64,000 nt of DNA, taken from assembly GCF_016658865.1 (NCBI RefSeq), contig NZ_CP067992.1, positions 1,073,001 to 1,137,000 of the forward strand. The letters are read 5' to 3'. The position numbers and the translations under genes were made by a program. How positions within the stretch are numbered: the stretch's first letter is position 1; every line of letters starts with the position of its first letter. The DNA is from Streptococcus mitis (lineage in GTDB: Bacteria; Bacillota; Bacilli; Lactobacillales; Streptococcaceae). This document shows positions 1 through 10,041 of the stretch, piece after piece. The notes beneath the pieces are model-generated. The model worked only from the letters and a program-made list of their open reading frames with translations, was not told the DNA's origin and did not search any database.

Positions 1-1132
1 CCAAGGCAGACGGCAAACGGAAACCATAATTAACCAGCATTTCCTTACGCGAGCGGTCTCCATTGTACATGCCCTTGATTTGCCCCATGGTCATGTGACT
101 TTCATCAATCATAATCAAGAAATCATCTGGGAAGAAGTCAAGAAGCGTATAAGGAGGCTCACCTTCGCTACGACCATCCATGTGGCGTGAGTAGTTTTCA
201 ACACCGTTGGTATAGCCCATCTCGCGCAGCATTTCGATATCATACTCTGTACGTTGCTTCAAGCGCTGGGCTTCTAGCAATTTACCTTCCTTTTCAAAGA
301 TAGCTAACTGCTCCTCCAACTCGGCCTGAATCTTGGCAATGGCAACTTCCATGTGGTCGTCATTGGTCACAAAGTGAGTAGCTGGGAAAATAGCCAAATG
401 ATCCACTTCTCCCAACACCTGACCAGTCAGAGCCTCAACCTCACGAATACGGTCAATTTCGTCTCCAAAAAACTCTACTCGAAAAGCGTGTTCATCACGA
501 GATGCTGGGAAAATCTCCACTACATCCCCACGAACTCGAAATTTTCCACGTTGGAAATCAATATCATTTCGCTCAAACTGAATATCGACCAAGTCATTTA
601 AGAGTTTATCACGAGAAATTTCAAGACCTGGACGGAGACTAACTACACTATCAGCGTATTCCTTGGGCGAACCCAAACCATAGATACAAGAGACTGAGGC
701 CACGACAATAACATCATTACGCTCCAAAAGGGCTGAAGTAGCAGAGTGGCGGAGTTTGTCAATCTCGTCATTGACAGAGCTATCCTTTTCAATATAGGTA
801 TCGCTAGAAGGGACATAGGCCTCAGGTTGGTAATAATCATAGTAAGATACGAAGTACTCAACTGCATTTTCAGGGAAAAATTCCTTAAACTCCCCATAAA
901 GCTGTCCTGCTAGAGTTTTATTGTGGGCAATAACCAGAGTTGGTTTATTGACTTTGGAAATGACCTGACTCATGGTATAGGTCTTCCCTGTTCCGGTCGC
1001 CCCCATCAGAATCTGAGCTTTTTCTCCACCCTCGATATTATCAACCAACTGCTCGATAGCTTGTGGTTGATCTCCTGATGGTTGATATTTTGATACTAAT
1101 TTAAATTGATTATCTGTAATACGATTGATCAT
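1..1132 (-). CDS. uvrB: UvrABC excinuclease subunit B, 5' part (gene runs off the window)
   Basis: Helicase-like damage-verification subunit of nucleotide excision repair, which acts with UvrA and UvrC. The reading frame starts at the ATG ending at 1132 (MINRITDN) and stays open to base 1, about 377 codons, so the C-terminal helicase part and the stop lie outside the window. Visible motifs are Walker A GATGTGKT near residues 44-51, the aromatic beta-hairpin stretch [10 protein letters not shown] near residue 92 that wedges DNA strands apart, and a DESH Walker B box late in the fragment. A GAGAGGA-type ribosome site precedes the start. An extended -10 (TGCTAAAAT) lies about 30 bases upstream, so the gene probably has its own promoter. 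Identification is secure. Confidence 0.96.
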   Translation of the reverse strand, partial: MINRITDNQFKLVSKYQPSGDQPQAIEQLVDNIEGGEKAQILMGATGTGKTYTMSQVISKVNKPTLVIAHNKTLAGQLYGEFKEFFPENAVEYFVSYYDYYQPEAYVPSSDTYIEKDSSVNDEIDKLRHSATSALLERNDVIVVASVSCIYGLGSPKEYADSVVSLRPGLEISRDKLLNDLVDIQFERNDIDFQRGKFRVRGDVVEIFPASRDEHAFRVEFFGDEIDRIREVEALTGQVLGEVDHLAIFPATHFVTNDDHMEVAIAKIQAELEEQLAIFEKEGKLLEAQRLKQRTEYDIEMLREMGYTNGVENYSRHMDGRSEGEPPYTLLDFFPDDFLIMIDESHMTMGQIKGMYNGDRSRKEMLVNYGFRLPSAL

Positions 1133-1160
1133 AAGAATCCTCTCTCGATATGCTATTCCT

Positions 1161-1169
1161 ATTTTAGCA
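1161..1169 (-). promoter_or_regulatory. uvrB extended -10 promoter
   Basis: Read on the minus strand the bases give TGCTAAAAT, a TGn-extended -10. No good -35 is seen, which is common for extended -10 promoters in streptococci. A start about 7 bases downstream would leave a short leader carrying the GAGAGGA ribosome site. Confidence 0.5.
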
Positions 1170-1208
1170 TACTTGTAGCATTTTCACGAAGAAAAGGACA
1201 GACCAAAG

Positions 1209-2162
1209 TCATATCCTTTCATTTTCTTTCTTTAATTGATAGGCGAGATAGACAATCAGCAGTAGTAAGACCAGACTTGTCATGATGGAACCCTCAATAC
1301 CAAAAGATCCACCTGATAGCCAGCCTTGATTGCCTTGTGGTAAAAAGGTCATCAGCGATGTTCCTGACGGCTGACCACTAACTAAAATCCCAAATAGATT
1401 TCCCTGAGCAAAATTCCAGGCTCCATGAATACCTGCAACACCCCAAACTGTATCAGTTTTGAGAAGGTAAAGAGCCATGGCAACTCCGAATAAGAAGAGA
1501 TTTACTAAAGATAGTGGTGTTAGACCAGAATTGCCCATATGAAGCAGGGTAAAAAATATGCTAGATATAACAACAGCTAGTTTTAGATTGGTTCTTGAAG
1601 CCAATTGAGGAAGGAGCCAAGCACGGGCCACCACTTCTTCTGTTGTCCCCTGTAAAATCCAAAATGGAATGGTAAAAATGACAAAGGCAAGCGAATAAGG
1701 ATTAAAATGAATGGACTCAAAACGATATTGCCCTAATGCTACTAAACCTAACAAGGTCAGAAGAAAAAGTGCCAGACCTAGCCCAAATCCTTTCAGAAGA
1801 TTGCTGAGGAAATTCTCTCTATAAAATCCCAAGGTTCGAATAGGTCTTTTCTCAACTTTTCTAGTCCATCTGAACACAGTGTTGAGAATAAAACCAAAGG
1901 CCAGCAATTCTAAAATTAAACGAAAATCACTTGTTTTATCCATCAAGCTCTGCTGCAAGGTCTGCAAGTAGATTGCAAAAGCTTGACCAGCCTCTCCAAA
2001 ATTTCTAGCAAGTCCGATGAGAGCTAACAAACTAATACCATATAAAGTATAAGCCACAAACTCTCCAATAAAGACAAAAGCAAAGGCTAACAAGGGGCTT
2101 GTGTAAAGGTTTAACCGCATTTGAGAAGCTTGGAAGTCTTTAAAAATTCTTTTGTTCTTCAC
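1209..2162 (-). CDS. CPBP-family intramembrane metalloprotease
   Basis: A 317-residue polytopic membrane protein of the CPBP (Abi/CAAX protease-like) family. The family signature is visible: EE followed by R at residues 175-180 (EEVVARAW), a second conserved block LLHMGN near 206-211, and a third HGAWNFAQG near 246. These are the usual glutamate and histidine metal ligands of the family. About eight hydrophobic segments surround them. The start is a GTG ending at 2162 with an AGAGGA ribosome site. In Gram-positives such proteins are linked to bacteriocin self-immunity or peptide processing, but no bacteriocin gene is adjacent and the substrate is unknown. It is transcribed away from glnPH. 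Confidence 0.85.
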   Translation of the reverse strand: MKNKRIFKDFQASQMRLNLYTSPLLAFAFVFIGEFVAYTLYGISLLALIGLARNFGEAGQAFAIYLQTLQQSLMDKTSDFRLILELLAFGFILNTVFRWTRKVEKRPIRTLGFYRENFLSNLLKGFGLGLALFLLTLLGLVALGQYRFESIHFNPYSLAFVIFTIPFWILQGTTEEVVARAWLLPQLASRTNLKLAVVISSIFFTLLHMGNSGLTPLSLVNLFLFGVAMALYLLKTDTVWGVAGIHGAWNFAQGNLFGILVSGQPSGTSLMTFLPQGNQGWLSGGSFGIEGSIMTSLVLLLLIVYLAYQLKKENERI

Positions 2163-2245
2163 ATCTCAGTCCTCTTTTCTTCCATTATATACTATTATTA
2201 TAGCACTTTGTGGTCACAGTTCAAGAAAGAAATAAAGGGCTTTTA

Positions 2246-2262
2246 TGTTAGAAGATATAACA
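2246..2262. promoter_or_regulatory. GlnR operator upstream of glnPH
   Basis: The bases read TGTTA, seven bases, TAACA, a perfect match to the GlnR consensus TGTNA-N7-TNACA known from streptococci and bacilli. It is the core of a larger perfect 14-bp inverted repeat (2237-2250 with 2258-2271). It ends 16 bases before the -35 of the glnPH promoter. GlnR is the nitrogen repressor reported to control glnPQ-zwf in pneumococcus. Whether the outer arms also act as a hairpin on either transcript is not clear. Confidence 0.85.
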
Positions 2263-2277
2263 TAAAAGCCCCTAGAT

Positions 2278-2306
2278 TTGCATTTTTTAGTTTTTTCTGA
2301 TATAAT
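2278..2306 (+). promoter_or_regulatory. glnPH-glnQ(-zwf) promoter
   Basis: TTGCAT (2278-2283), a 17-base spacer and TATAAT (2301-2306) make a near-consensus SigA promoter. The GlnR operator lies just upstream. The stretch around 2313-2327 also loosely resembles a CodY box (about three mismatches), which is too weak to claim. Confidence 0.75.
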
Positions 2307-2335
2307 GGGAAAATATTCGGAAAAGGAGACTAAAA

Positions 2336-4486
2336 ATGAAGAAAAATTTTCTAGCATTTTTGCTAATTTTATTCCCAATTTTCTCATTAGGTATTGCTAA
2401 AGCAGAAACAATTAAGATTGTGTCTGATACCGCCTATGCACCTTTTGAGTTTAAAGATTCAGATCAAACTTATAAAGGAATTGATGTTGATATTATCAAC
2501 AAAGTCGCTGAGATTAAAGGATGGAACATTCAGATGTCTTATCCTGGTTTTGACGCAGCGGTCAATGCGGTTCAAGCTGGTCAAGCTGACGCTATCATGG
2601 CTGGAATGACAAAAACTGCAGAACGTGAAAAAGTTTTCACCATGTCTGATACTTACTATGATACAAAAGTTGTCATTGCCACTACTAAGGCACACAAGAT
2701 TAGTCAGTATGACCAATTGTCTGGTAAAACTGTTGGGGTTAAAAATGGAACTGCCGCTCAACGTTTCCTTGAAAGTATTAAGGACAAATACGGCTTTAGT
2801 ATTAAAACATTTGACACTGGTGATTTGATGAACAACAGCTTGAGTGCTGGTGCCATTGATGCCATGATGGATGACAAACCTGTTATCGAGTATGCTATTA
2901 ACCAAGGTCAAGACCTCCATATTGAAATGGATGGTGAAGCTGTAGGAAGTTTTGCTTTCGGTGTTAAAAAAGGAAGCAAATACGAACACCTTGTTACTGA
3001 ATTTAACCAAGCCTTGGCTGAAATGAAAAAAGATGGTAGTCTTGATAAAATCATCAAGAAATGGACTGCATCATCTTCTTCAGCAGTGCCAACCACAACT
3101 ACTGCAGCTGGTCTAAAAGCAACTCCTGTTAAAGCTAAATACATCATTGCCAGCGATTCTTCTTTTGCACCTTTTGTTTTCCAAAACTCAAGCAACCAAT
3201 TTACTGGTATTGATATGGACTTGATTAAGGCCATCGCTAAAGACCAAGGTTTCGAAATTGAAATCACCAACCCTGGTTTTGATGCTGCTATCAGCGCTGT
3301 TCAGGCTGGTCAAGCAGATGGTATCATTGCAGGTATGTTTGTCACAGATGCTCGTAAGGCAACTTTTGATTTCTCAGAATCTTACTACACAGCCAATACT
3401 ATCCTCGGTGTAAAAGAATCAAGCACCATTGCTTCTTATGAAGATTTAAAAGGGAAGACAGTCGGTGTTAAAAACGGGACTGCTTCTCAAACCTTCCTAA
3501 CAGAAAATCAAAGCAAATACGGTTACAAAATCAAAACCTTCGCTGATGGTTCTTCAATGTATGACAGTTTAAATACTGGAGCAATCGATGCCGTTATGGA
3601 TGATGAACCTGTTCTCAAATATTCTATCAGTCAAGGTCAAAAATTGAAAACTCCAATCGGTGAAACAGCCTTTGCCGTTAAAAAAGGAGCAAATCCAGAA
3701 TTGATTGAAATGTTCAATAACGGACTTGCAAACCTTAAAGCAAACGGAGAATTCCAAAAGATTCTTGATAAATACCTAGCTAGTGAGTCTTCAACTGCTT
3801 CAACAAGCACTGTTGATGAGACAACTATCTGGGGCTTGCTTCAAAACAACTACAAACAACTCCTTAGCGGACTTGGTATCACTCTTGCTCTAGCTCTTAT
3901 CTCATTTGCTATTGCTATTGTTATCGGGATTATCTTCGGTATGTTTAGCGTTAGCCCCTACAAATCTCTTCGCGTCATCTCTGAGATTTTCGTTGACGTT
4001 ATCCGTGGTATTCCATTGATGATTCTTGCAGCCTTCATCTTCTGGGGAATTCCAAACTTCATCGAGTCTATGACAGGTCAACAAAGTCCAATTAACGACT
4101 TCGTAGCTGGTACTATTGCCCTCTCACTCAATGCAGCTGCTTATATCGCCGAAATCGTTCGTGGTGGTATTCAAGCCGTTCCAGTTGGTCAAATGGAAGC
4201 CAGCCGAAGCTTGGGGATCTCTTATGGAAAAACCATGCGTAAGATTATCCTGCCACAAGCAACTAAATTGATGTTGCCAAACTTTGTTAACCAATTCGTT
4301 ATCGCTCTTAAAGATACAACTATCGTATCTGCTATCGGTTTGGTTGAACTCTTCCAAACTGGTAAGATTATCATTGCCCGTAACTACCAAAGTTTCAAGA
4401 TGTATGCAATCCTTGCTATCTTCTATCTTGTAATTATCACACTTTTGACTAAACTAGCGAAACGCTTAGAAAAGAGGATTCGTTAA
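2336..4486 (+). CDS. glnP: Glutamine/glutamate ABC transporter, fused double substrate-binding protein and permease
   Basis: A 716-residue fusion that supplies both binding and membrane parts of a polar amino-acid importer. A signal peptide (about residues 1-23) is followed by two tandem bacterial solute-binding domains (about 25-245 and 268-482) that share near-repeated blocks such as [12 protein letters not shown] and GVKNGTA. A permease domain with several membrane helices follows (about 498-716), carrying the EAA loop ([18 protein letters not shown]). The layout matches lactic-acid-bacterial GlnP with two substrate-binding domains per subunit. The stop overlaps the glnQ start by one base, so the genes are coupled. 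A GlnR box upstream supports glutamine as substrate. Confidence 0.93.
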   Translation: MKKNFLAFLLILFPIFSLGIAKAETIKIVSDTAYAPFEFKDSDQTYKGIDVDIINKVAEIKGWNIQMSYPGFDAAVNAVQAGQADAIMAGMTKTAEREKVFTMSDTYYDTKVVIATTKAHKISQYDQLSGKTVGVKNGTAAQRFLESIKDKYGFSIKTFDTGDLMNNSLSAGAIDAMMDDKPVIEYAINQGQDLHIEMDGEAVGSFAFGVKKGSKYEHLVTEFNQALAEMKKDGSLDKIIKKWTASSSSAVPTTTTAAGLKATPVKAKYIIASDSSFAPFVFQNSSNQFTGIDMDLIKAIAKDQGFEIEITNPGFDAAISAVQAGQADGIIAGMFVTDARKATFDFSESYYTANTILGVKESSTIASYEDLKGKTVGVKNGTASQTFLTENQSKYGYKIKTFADGSSMYDSLNTGAIDAVMDDEPVLKYSISQGQKLKTPIGETAFAVKKGANPELIEMFNNGLANLKANGEFQKILDKYLASESSTASTSTVDETTIWGLLQNNYKQLLSGLGITLALALISFAIAIVIGIIFGMFSVSPYKSLRVISEIFVDVIRGIPLMILAAFIFWGIPNFIESMTGQQSPINDFVAGTIALSLNAAAYIAEIVRGGIQAVPVGQMEASRSLGISYGKTMRKIILPQATKLMLPNFVNQFVIALKDTTIVSAIGLVELFQTGKIIIARNYQSFKMYAILAIFYLVIITLLTKLAKRLEKRIR

Positions 4487-5226
4487 TGGCAAAATTAAAA
4501 ATTGATGTAAATGATTTACACAAAAGCTACGGAAAAAATGAGGTTTTAAAAGGAATTACAACTAAGTTCTATGAAGGAGATGTTGTTTGTATCATCGGTC
4601 CTTCAGGTTCTGGTAAGTCAACCTTCCTCCGTAGCCTCAATCTTCTAGAAGAAGTCACTAGTGGTCACATCACTGTGAACGGTTATGACTTAACTGAAAA
4701 AACTACCAACGTTGACCACGTCCGTGAAAATATTGGAATGGTTTTCCAACACTTCAACCTCTTCCCACACATGTCTGTATTGGACAACATCACTTTTGCT
4801 CCTATTGAGCACAAGTTGATGACTAAGGAAGAAGCTGAGAAATTGGGAATGGAGTTGCTTGACAAGGTTGGGCTAGCAGATAAAGCTAATGCTAATCCAG
4901 ATAGCCTATCAGGTGGTCAAAAACAACGTGTGGCTATCGCTCGTGGACTAGCAATGAATCCTGATATCATGCTCTTTGATGAACCAACTTCTGCCCTTGA
5001 CCCTGAGATGGTTGGAGACGTACTAAACGTTATGAAGGAATTGGCTGAGCAAGGTATGACCATGATTATCGTAACCCATGAGATGGGATTTGCCCGTCAG
5101 GTTGCCAACCGCGTTATCTTTACTGCAGATGGTGAATTCCTTGAAGACGGAACACCTGATCAAATCTTTGATAACCCACAACACCCACGTCTGAAAGAGT
5201 TCTTGGACAAAGTATTAAACGTCTAA
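4486..5226 (+). CDS. glnQ: Glutamine ABC transporter ATP-binding protein
   Basis: A 246-residue ATPase that powers the GlnP importer on the cytoplasmic face. Walker A is GPSGSGKS near residue 38, the Q-loop is [10 protein letters not shown] near 88, the ABC signature is [16 protein letters not shown] near 141, and Walker B is [12 protein letters not shown] near 164, followed by the switch histidine in VTHEM. These are typical of polar amino-acid transporters of the GlnQ/HisP type. It is translationally coupled to glnP through a TAATG overlap and is followed by an intrinsic terminator. Confidence 0.96.
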   Translation: MAKLKIDVNDLHKSYGKNEVLKGITTKFYEGDVVCIIGPSGSGKSTFLRSLNLLEEVTSGHITVNGYDLTEKTTNVDHVRENIGMVFQHFNLFPHMSVLDNITFAPIEHKLMTKEEAEKLGMELLDKVGLADKANANPDSLSGGQKQRVAIARGLAMNPDIMLFDEPTSALDPEMVGDVLNVMKELAEQGMTMIIVTHEMGFARQVANRVIFTADGEFLEDGTPDQIFDNPQHPRLKEFLDKVLNV

Positions 5227-5230
5227 ACAC

Positions 5231-5261
5231 AAACTGTAAGGATTTCCTTGCAGTTTTTTTC
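5231..5261 (+). terminator. Intrinsic terminator after glnQ
   Basis: A 10-bp stem (AACTGTAAGG with CCTTGCAGTT) and a 4-base loop, followed by seven T. Some read-through into zwf is plausible, since glnPQ-zwf co-regulation is described in pneumococcus. Confidence 0.85.
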
Positions 5262-5279
5262 TATCTCGTATTGGATTTT

Positions 5280-5307
5280 TTGATTTTTCGGAAAATTATG
5301 TTAGAAT
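5280..5307 (+). promoter_or_regulatory. zwf promoter and hairpin-bearing leader
   Basis: TTGATT (5280-5285), a 16-base spacer and TAGAAT (5302-5307). The leader that follows carries two small hairpins: GAGG-TTT-CCTC at 5322-5332 and CCTAG-CAAGA-CTAGG at 5336-5350. Their function is unknown. Confidence 0.6.
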
Positions 5308-5376
5308 TAAGTTTATGAAATGAGGTTTCCTCATACCTAGCAAGACTAGGAATAAAAATAGAAATTAGGTAGCTAG

Positions 5377-6864
5377 ATGTCATCTAAGGTTATTGTTACA
5401 ATTTTCGGTGCGAGTGGAGACCTGGCTAAACGCAAGCTCTACCCTTCCCTTTTTAGACTTTATAAATCCGGCAATCTTTCCGAGCACTTTGCTGTCATTG
5501 GAACTGCCCGTCGTCCTTGGAGCAAGGAATATTTTGAATCTGTTGTAGTCGAATCCATCCTTGATTTGGCAGATAGTACCGAACAGGCTCAAGAGTTCGC
5601 TAGCCACTTCTACTATCAAAGTCATGATGTCAACGATACAGAACACTACATTGCTTTGCGTCAATTGCAGGCTGAACTAAATGACAAGTACCAAGCTGAA
5701 CACAACAAGCTCTTCTTCTTGTCTATGGCGCCTCAGTTCTTTGGAACTATTGCCAAACACCTCAAATCTGAAAACATTGTGGATGGTAAAGGTTTTGAAC
5801 GTTTAATCGTTGAAAAACCATTTGGTACAGATTACGCGACTGCAAGCAAGTTGAATGATGAGCTCCTAGCAACATTTGACGAAGAACAAATTTTCCGTAT
5901 CGACCATTATCTTGGTAAGGAAATGATCCAAAGCATCTTTGCAGTTCGCTTTGCAAACTTGATTTTTGAAAATGTGTGGAACAAGGACTTTATCGACAAT
6001 GTTCAAATTACCTTTGCGGAGCGCTTGGGTGTAGAAGAGCGTGGTGGCTACTATGACCAATCTGGTGCCCTCCGCGACATGGTACAAAACCATACACTAC
6101 AACTTCTTTCTCTCCTTGCTATGGACAAGCCAGCAAGCTTCACAAAAGACGAGATTCGTGCTGAGAAGATTAAGGTCTTTAAAAACCTCTATCATCCAAC
6201 TGATGAAGAACTTAAAGAATACTTTATCCGTGGTCAATACCGTTCAGGTAAGATTGATGGCATGAAATACATCTCTTATCGTAGCGAGCCAAATGTAAAT
6301 CCAGAATCAACAACTGAAACCTTTGCTTCTGGTGCCTTCTTTGTGGACAGTGATCGCTTCCGTGGCGTTCCTTTCTTCTTCCGTACTGGTAAACGTCTAA
6401 CTGAAAAAGGGACTCATGTCAACATCGTCTTTAAACAAATGGACTCTATCTTTGGAGAAGCACTTGCTCCAAATATTTTGACCATCTATATTCAGCCAAC
6501 AGAAGGTTTCTCTCTTAGCCTAAATGGGAAGCAAGTAGGAGAAGAGTTCAACTTGGCTCCTAACTCACTTGATTACCGTACAGATGCGACCGCAACTGGT
6601 GCTTCTCCAGAACCATACGAGAAATTGATTTATGACGTCTTAAATAACAACTCAACTAACTTTAGCCACTGGGATGAAGTTGGTGCGTCATGGAAATTGA
6701 TTGACCGTATCGAAGAGCTCTGGGCTGAAAATGGTGCCCCACTTCATGACTATAAAGCTGGAAGCATGGGACCTCAAGCAAGCTTTGACTTACTTGAAAA
6801 ATTCGGTGCCAAATGGACTTGGCAACCAGATATCGCCTATCGTCAAGATGATCGTTTAGAATAA
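5377..6864 (+). CDS. zwf: Glucose-6-phosphate 1-dehydrogenase
   Basis: Cytoplasmic enzyme that oxidises glucose 6-phosphate to 6-phosphogluconolactone with NADP, the entry step of the pentose phosphate pathway. The 495 residues show the nucleotide-binding GASGDLAKRK (11-20), EKPFG (about 146-150) and the active-site signature DHYLGKE (176-182). The length is normal for the family. The start ATG has only a weak ribosome site (TTAGGTAG). It follows glnPQ after a terminator and its own promoter, fitting the reported GlnR-linked regulation, which ties NADPH supply to glutamine and glutamate metabolism. It ends at a shared terminator facing ftsY. Confidence 0.97.
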   Translation: MSSKVIVTIFGASGDLAKRKLYPSLFRLYKSGNLSEHFAVIGTARRPWSKEYFESVVVESILDLADSTEQAQEFASHFYYQSHDVNDTEHYIALRQLQAELNDKYQAEHNKLFFLSMAPQFFGTIAKHLKSENIVDGKGFERLIVEKPFGTDYATASKLNDELLATFDEEQIFRIDHYLGKEMIQSIFAVRFANLIFENVWNKDFIDNVQITFAERLGVEERGGYYDQSGALRDMVQNHTLQLLSLLAMDKPASFTKDEIRAEKIKVFKNLYHPTDEELKEYFIRGQYRSGKIDGMKYISYRSEPNVNPESTTETFASGAFFVDSDRFRGVPFFFRTGKRLTEKGTHVNIVFKQMDSIFGEALAPNILTIYIQPTEGFSLSLNGKQVGEEFNLAPNSLDYRTDATATGASPEPYEKLIYDVLNNNSTNFSHWDEVGASWKLIDRIEELWAENGAPLHDYKAGSMGPQASFDLLEKFGAKWTWQPDIAYRQDDRLE

Positions 6865-6903
6865 CAAAAAATCCTGCAAGTTTACGCCTTGCAGGATTTT
6901 TAC
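6865..6903. terminator. Bidirectional terminator between zwf and ftsY
   Basis: The stem AATCCTGCAAG pairs with CTTGCAGGATT around a 7-base loop, with A-run before and T-run after. It can therefore stop the convergent zwf (plus) and ftsY (minus) transcripts. Confidence 0.88.
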
Positions 6904-6909
6904 TTCTGA

Positions 6910-8199
6910 TTAGATTAAGCCTTCCAAGAGACCCTTCATAAAGTTTTCTGAGTTAAACTCTCCAATATCATCGATTTTTTCACCAAAACCAATCAATTTT
7001 ACAGGAATATTGAGTTCTTCACGGATGGCTAGAACCACACCACCTCGAGCAGTTCCATCAATCTTAGTCAAGACAATTCCAGTTAATGGCGTGATTTTTG
7101 AAAATTCTTTGGCCTGTACAAGAGCGTTTTGACCTGTTGATGCATCCAGAGCCAAGAAGGTTTCATGGGGTGCATCTGGAACAACACGCTTGATGATGCG
7201 TCCAATCTTTTCCAACTCAGCCATGAGGTTGTCCTTGTTTTGTAGACGACCAGCAGTATCAATCATGAGAATATCGATACCTTCAGCTACAGCACGTTCC
7301 ATGCCATCAAAGACCACACTGGCTGGGTCAGCTTTTTCAGGTCCAGTCACAACTGGAACGTCCACACGACGGCCCCATTCAGCAAGCTGAGCTACCGCCC
7401 CTGCACGGAAGGTATCTGCAGCAACCAACATGACCTTCTTACCAGCTTGTTTGTAGCGGTGGGCTAGTTTTCCGATAGAAGTTGTTTTCCCAACACCATT
7501 AACACCAACAAAGAGCATGACTGTCAAGCCATCTTGGAAATGGATTTGTTCATCGTAGTTGCCATCCTTTTCGTAGAGTTCAACCAATTTCTCGATAATG
7601 ACACGGCGAAGTGCATCAGGCTTCTTAGCGTTTTCGAGTTTAGCTTCATAGCGGAGCTCTTCTGTTAGGTTCGAAGCGACCTGCACACCGACGTCACTCA
7701 TAATCAGTAATTCTTCCAGTTCCTCGAAGAATTCTTCATCGACAGAACGGAAGTTAGCAAAGAAGGCATTCAAGCGTGCTCCGAATCCCGTACGCGTTTT
7801 CTTGAGACTACGGTCATATTTTTCCTGAACAGTTTCTTCTGCTTGAGACCTTTCTGCTTCAAGCACTTCAAAGCTATTTTCTTCTACAGTTCCTTCGTGC
7901 TTAAGCTTCTCTTCATCTGAGACTTCTTCTGAGTTTGAAAATTCTTCTATTTCTTCTTGAGAAGCCTCTACAGCTGGTTCTGAATCCAGACTTTCTTCAA
8001 CTGTGTCTTGATTATCCTCTTCTTCGAGCGCAGATTCTTCAGAACTTTCAACCTCTGCTTCTTCTTGAGGAACTTCCTCAGCTTCTGTTAAGGCTGGCTC
8101 AACATCTTCAGACAAATCAAGATTTTCCAGAGCTTCTTTTACAACTTCTTCGATTTTAGGTTCTTCTTTTTTTCCGAATAGACGGTCAAATAATCCCAT
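6910..8199 (-). CDS. ftsY: Signal recognition particle receptor FtsY
   Basis: The GTPase that docks SRP-ribosome complexes at the membrane for co-translational insertion. The 429 residues have a long acidic, Glu-rich N-terminal A domain (about 12-125) and then the N and G domains. The G motifs are G1 GVNGVGKTTSIGKLA, DTAGR, and TKIDGTARGG near the end. The A domain is low-complexity with many EE repeats, as is usual and variable in streptococcal FtsY. It is the last gene of a cof-cof-ftsY unit, with three bases between the upstream stop and this start. Confidence 0.97.
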   Translation of the reverse strand: MGLFDRLFGKKEEPKIEEVVKEALENLDLSEDVEPALTEAEEVPQEEAEVESSEESALEEEDNQDTVEESLDSEPAVEASQEEIEEFSNSEEVSDEEKLKHEGTVEENSFEVLEAERSQAEETVQEKYDRSLKKTRTGFGARLNAFFANFRSVDEEFFEELEELLIMSDVGVQVASNLTEELRYEAKLENAKKPDALRRVIIEKLVELYEKDGNYDEQIHFQDGLTVMLFVGVNGVGKTTSIGKLAHRYKQAGKKVMLVAADTFRAGAVAQLAEWGRRVDVPVVTGPEKADPASVVFDGMERAVAEGIDILMIDTAGRLQNKDNLMAELEKIGRIIKRVVPDAPHETFLALDASTGQNALVQAKEFSKITPLTGIVLTKIDGTARGGVVLAIREELNIPVKLIGFGEKIDDIGEFNSENFMKGLLEGLI

Positions 8200-8202
8200 A
8201 TC

Positions 8203-9021
8203 TTAGTTCTCCTTTAGCACATATTCTTCGATAGCCCAGGCGACAGCCTCTTCATCATTGGTCATTGGAGTCACTACATTTGCGACTGCCTTGACTTCAG
8301 GAACAGCATTTTGCATGGCAACACCGAGCCCTGCCCATTCAATCATAGAAAGATCATTGGCCTCATCACCACAGGCCATGACTTGGCTTTGGTCGATTCC
8401 AAGATGGCTGATTAGTTTTGCCAAGCCTGTTGCTTTATGAACATTCTTTGGTGACCACTCTAGCAACATTTCTCGTGATTTAAAGATTTCATATTTGTCA
8501 AACAATTCTGGAGAAATCTTCTGAATGGCTGCATCCAAGGGTTCTTGAGCAAAGGCAGTGACGCATTTATTATAAGTCATTTGACTAGATAAGTCTTCAA
8601 AATCCACTGGAACAAAGGTCAAAGCTGGATTGAATCTGGCATAAAGACTTTCTTGGTCTGATTGAATTTGATAAACAGTTCCTTCTGAGATGGCATCAAG
8701 AGGAAGTGATAATTTCTCTGTTTCCTCATACAAGCGTGCTACATCATCATATGAAAAGACTGTCTTATCAAGGATTTCACCTGTATTTTTCTGAACTAAA
8801 CCACCATTAAAGGTAATCGTATACTCATCTTCATGGCCGTCAGTCCCTAGCTCATGGAGAAAGAAATCCATGGCTTTTAAGGGACGACCAGTTGTCAATA
8901 CGACCTTGATACCACGATCACGTGCAGCTTTCAGGGTTGCCTTGGTACGATCCGTCAACCTTTTATCAGTAGTCAGCAAGGTCCCGTCCAAGTCCAATGC
9001 AATCAATTTTATATCTGCCAT
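8203..9021 (-). CDS. Cof-type HAD hydrolase (sugar-phosphate phosphatase family)
   Basis: A 272-residue haloacid-dehalogenase phosphatase of the Cof/IIB subclass. Motif I is DLDGTLL (residues 9-15), with the nucleophile and acid/base aspartates. Motif II is TTGR near 43, and the late Mg-binding motif is GDEANDLSM near 218. A C2 cap domain lies between. Substrates of such enzymes are sugar phosphates or other small phosphoesters, and the exact one cannot be told from sequence. Its start overlaps the stop of the preceding Cof gene by one base, and ftsY follows after three bases. Confidence 0.9.
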   Translation of the reverse strand: MADIKLIALDLDGTLLTTDKRLTDRTKATLKAARDRGIKVVLTTGRPLKAMDFFLHELGTDGHEDEYTITFNGGLVQKNTGEILDKTVFSYDDVARLYEETEKLSLPLDAISEGTVYQIQSDQESLYARFNPALTFVPVDFEDLSSQMTYNKCVTAFAQEPLDAAIQKISPELFDKYEIFKSREMLLEWSPKNVHKATGLAKLISHLGIDQSQVMACGDEANDLSMIEWAGLGVAMQNAVPEVKAVANVVTPMTNDEEAVAWAIEEYVLKEN

Positions 9022-9812
9022 TATAAACCCTCCATATAAGCTATAACCGACTGGTCCTTATGGTGACCAATCACAGTCTCTGCTAATTCTAAAATTTCTG
9101 GTCGTGCATTTTCAGGAGCTACAGGATGTCCCACAACCTGCATCATATGCAAATCATTAAGATTGTCTCCAAAAGCCATAACCTGATCCATTGTGATGCC
9201 AAGTTTTTTAGCTAATTCAACAATGGCCACTCCCTTATCGACATAGTCCAGAACAATATCAATAGATTCAAAGCCAGTTGTCATGGCCTTAACACCAGGA
9301 ACGTTTTCGTTTACCCAAGATTCACCAGCTTCTAACGTTTCTTCTGTGAAGTTGGTTGTAAATTTGAAAATGTCATCTGTGATATCTTCTAAACTCGCTA
9401 CTTTTTGGATATTTTCATTAAAATGCTGACTCTCTTTCAAATAGGTCTCATCAACCGTATCTAACACATAAGAACCCTTCTTACCCGTCAAGAGCAGTTT
9501 ATTGATATCTACATAAGGAGACGTTTTCAGCTTTTCAAAAGTTGAGAGATAAAAGTCACGAGACATAGTCGCTTCATACAAGTCCTGACCTTGATACTCC
9601 ACTAAACTGCCATTTTCCGCGATGAAAATAATATCATCACGAACATCAGCAAATAATTTTTCTAGTGACAGAAATCCGCGCCCCGAAGCCACCGCAAAGT
9701 ATATCCCTTTTTCCTTGTAGGAAACCAAGAGAGACTTGAGACGGTCCATATCAAAGCGTCCATTCTCATCTAGGAAGGTTCCGTCCATATCCGTTGCTAC
9801 TAGTTTAATCAT
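9021..9812 (-). CDS. Cof-type HAD hydrolase
   Basis: A second, diverged 263-residue Cof-family phosphatase. DMDGTFL (residues 8-14) is motif I, SGRG near 43 is motif II, and GDNLNDLHMM near 218 is motif IV. It shares architecture with its downstream neighbour but little sequence outside the motifs, so the pair is an old duplication or two separate recruits. The ribosome site GGAGTAAG precedes the ATG. An extended -10 (TGGTATAAT, core 9850-9855) about 40 bases upstream makes it the first gene of the cof-cof-ftsY transcript. The substrate is unknown. Confidence 0.9.
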   Translation of the reverse strand: MIKLVATDMDGTFLDENGRFDMDRLKSLLVSYKEKGIYFAVASGRGFLSLEKLFADVRDDIIFIAENGSLVEYQGQDLYEATMSRDFYLSTFEKLKTSPYVDINKLLLTGKKGSYVLDTVDETYLKESQHFNENIQKVASLEDITDDIFKFTTNFTEETLEAGESWVNENVPGVKAMTTGFESIDIVLDYVDKGVAIVELAKKLGITMDQVMAFGDNLNDLHMMQVVGHPVAPENARPEILELAETVIGHHKDQSVIAYMEGL

Positions 9813-9993
9813 AAAATCTTTCTTACTCCGATTAGTAAATCTACCTCCTATTATACCATAGATAAGTAGAAAAAGGACTAGTCTATCAGCTTTGTTTCTC
9901 TTTTATCCTTCTCTACTAGCTAGTGCTGTTTCTATCTTTTAAAAAACTCGTAAAATTAAAATCGTGCAACTTTTTTCAGATACTTTTAAAAGA

Positions 9994-10022
9994 TTGATTT
10001 CATTAGCTGTTTCCTTTATACT
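9994..10022 (+). promoter_or_regulatory. Promoter of the VIT-family gene
   Basis: TTGATT (9994-9999), a 17-base spacer and TATACT (10017-10022). The predicted start near 10029 lies downstream of an in-frame GTG at 9964, which argues for the ATG at 10042 as the true start codon. Confidence 0.75.
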
Positions 10023-10041
10023 GGATAAAAAGGAGAATAGT

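Noticed and set aside
2313-2327. CodY box at glnP
   Set aside because: About three mismatches from the consensus and overlapping the ribosome-site region; GlnR explains the regulation better.
2459-3270. Long minus-strand frames opposite glnP
   Set aside because: They mirror the repeated substrate-binding domains, have no ribosome sites, and overlap a clearly functional gene.
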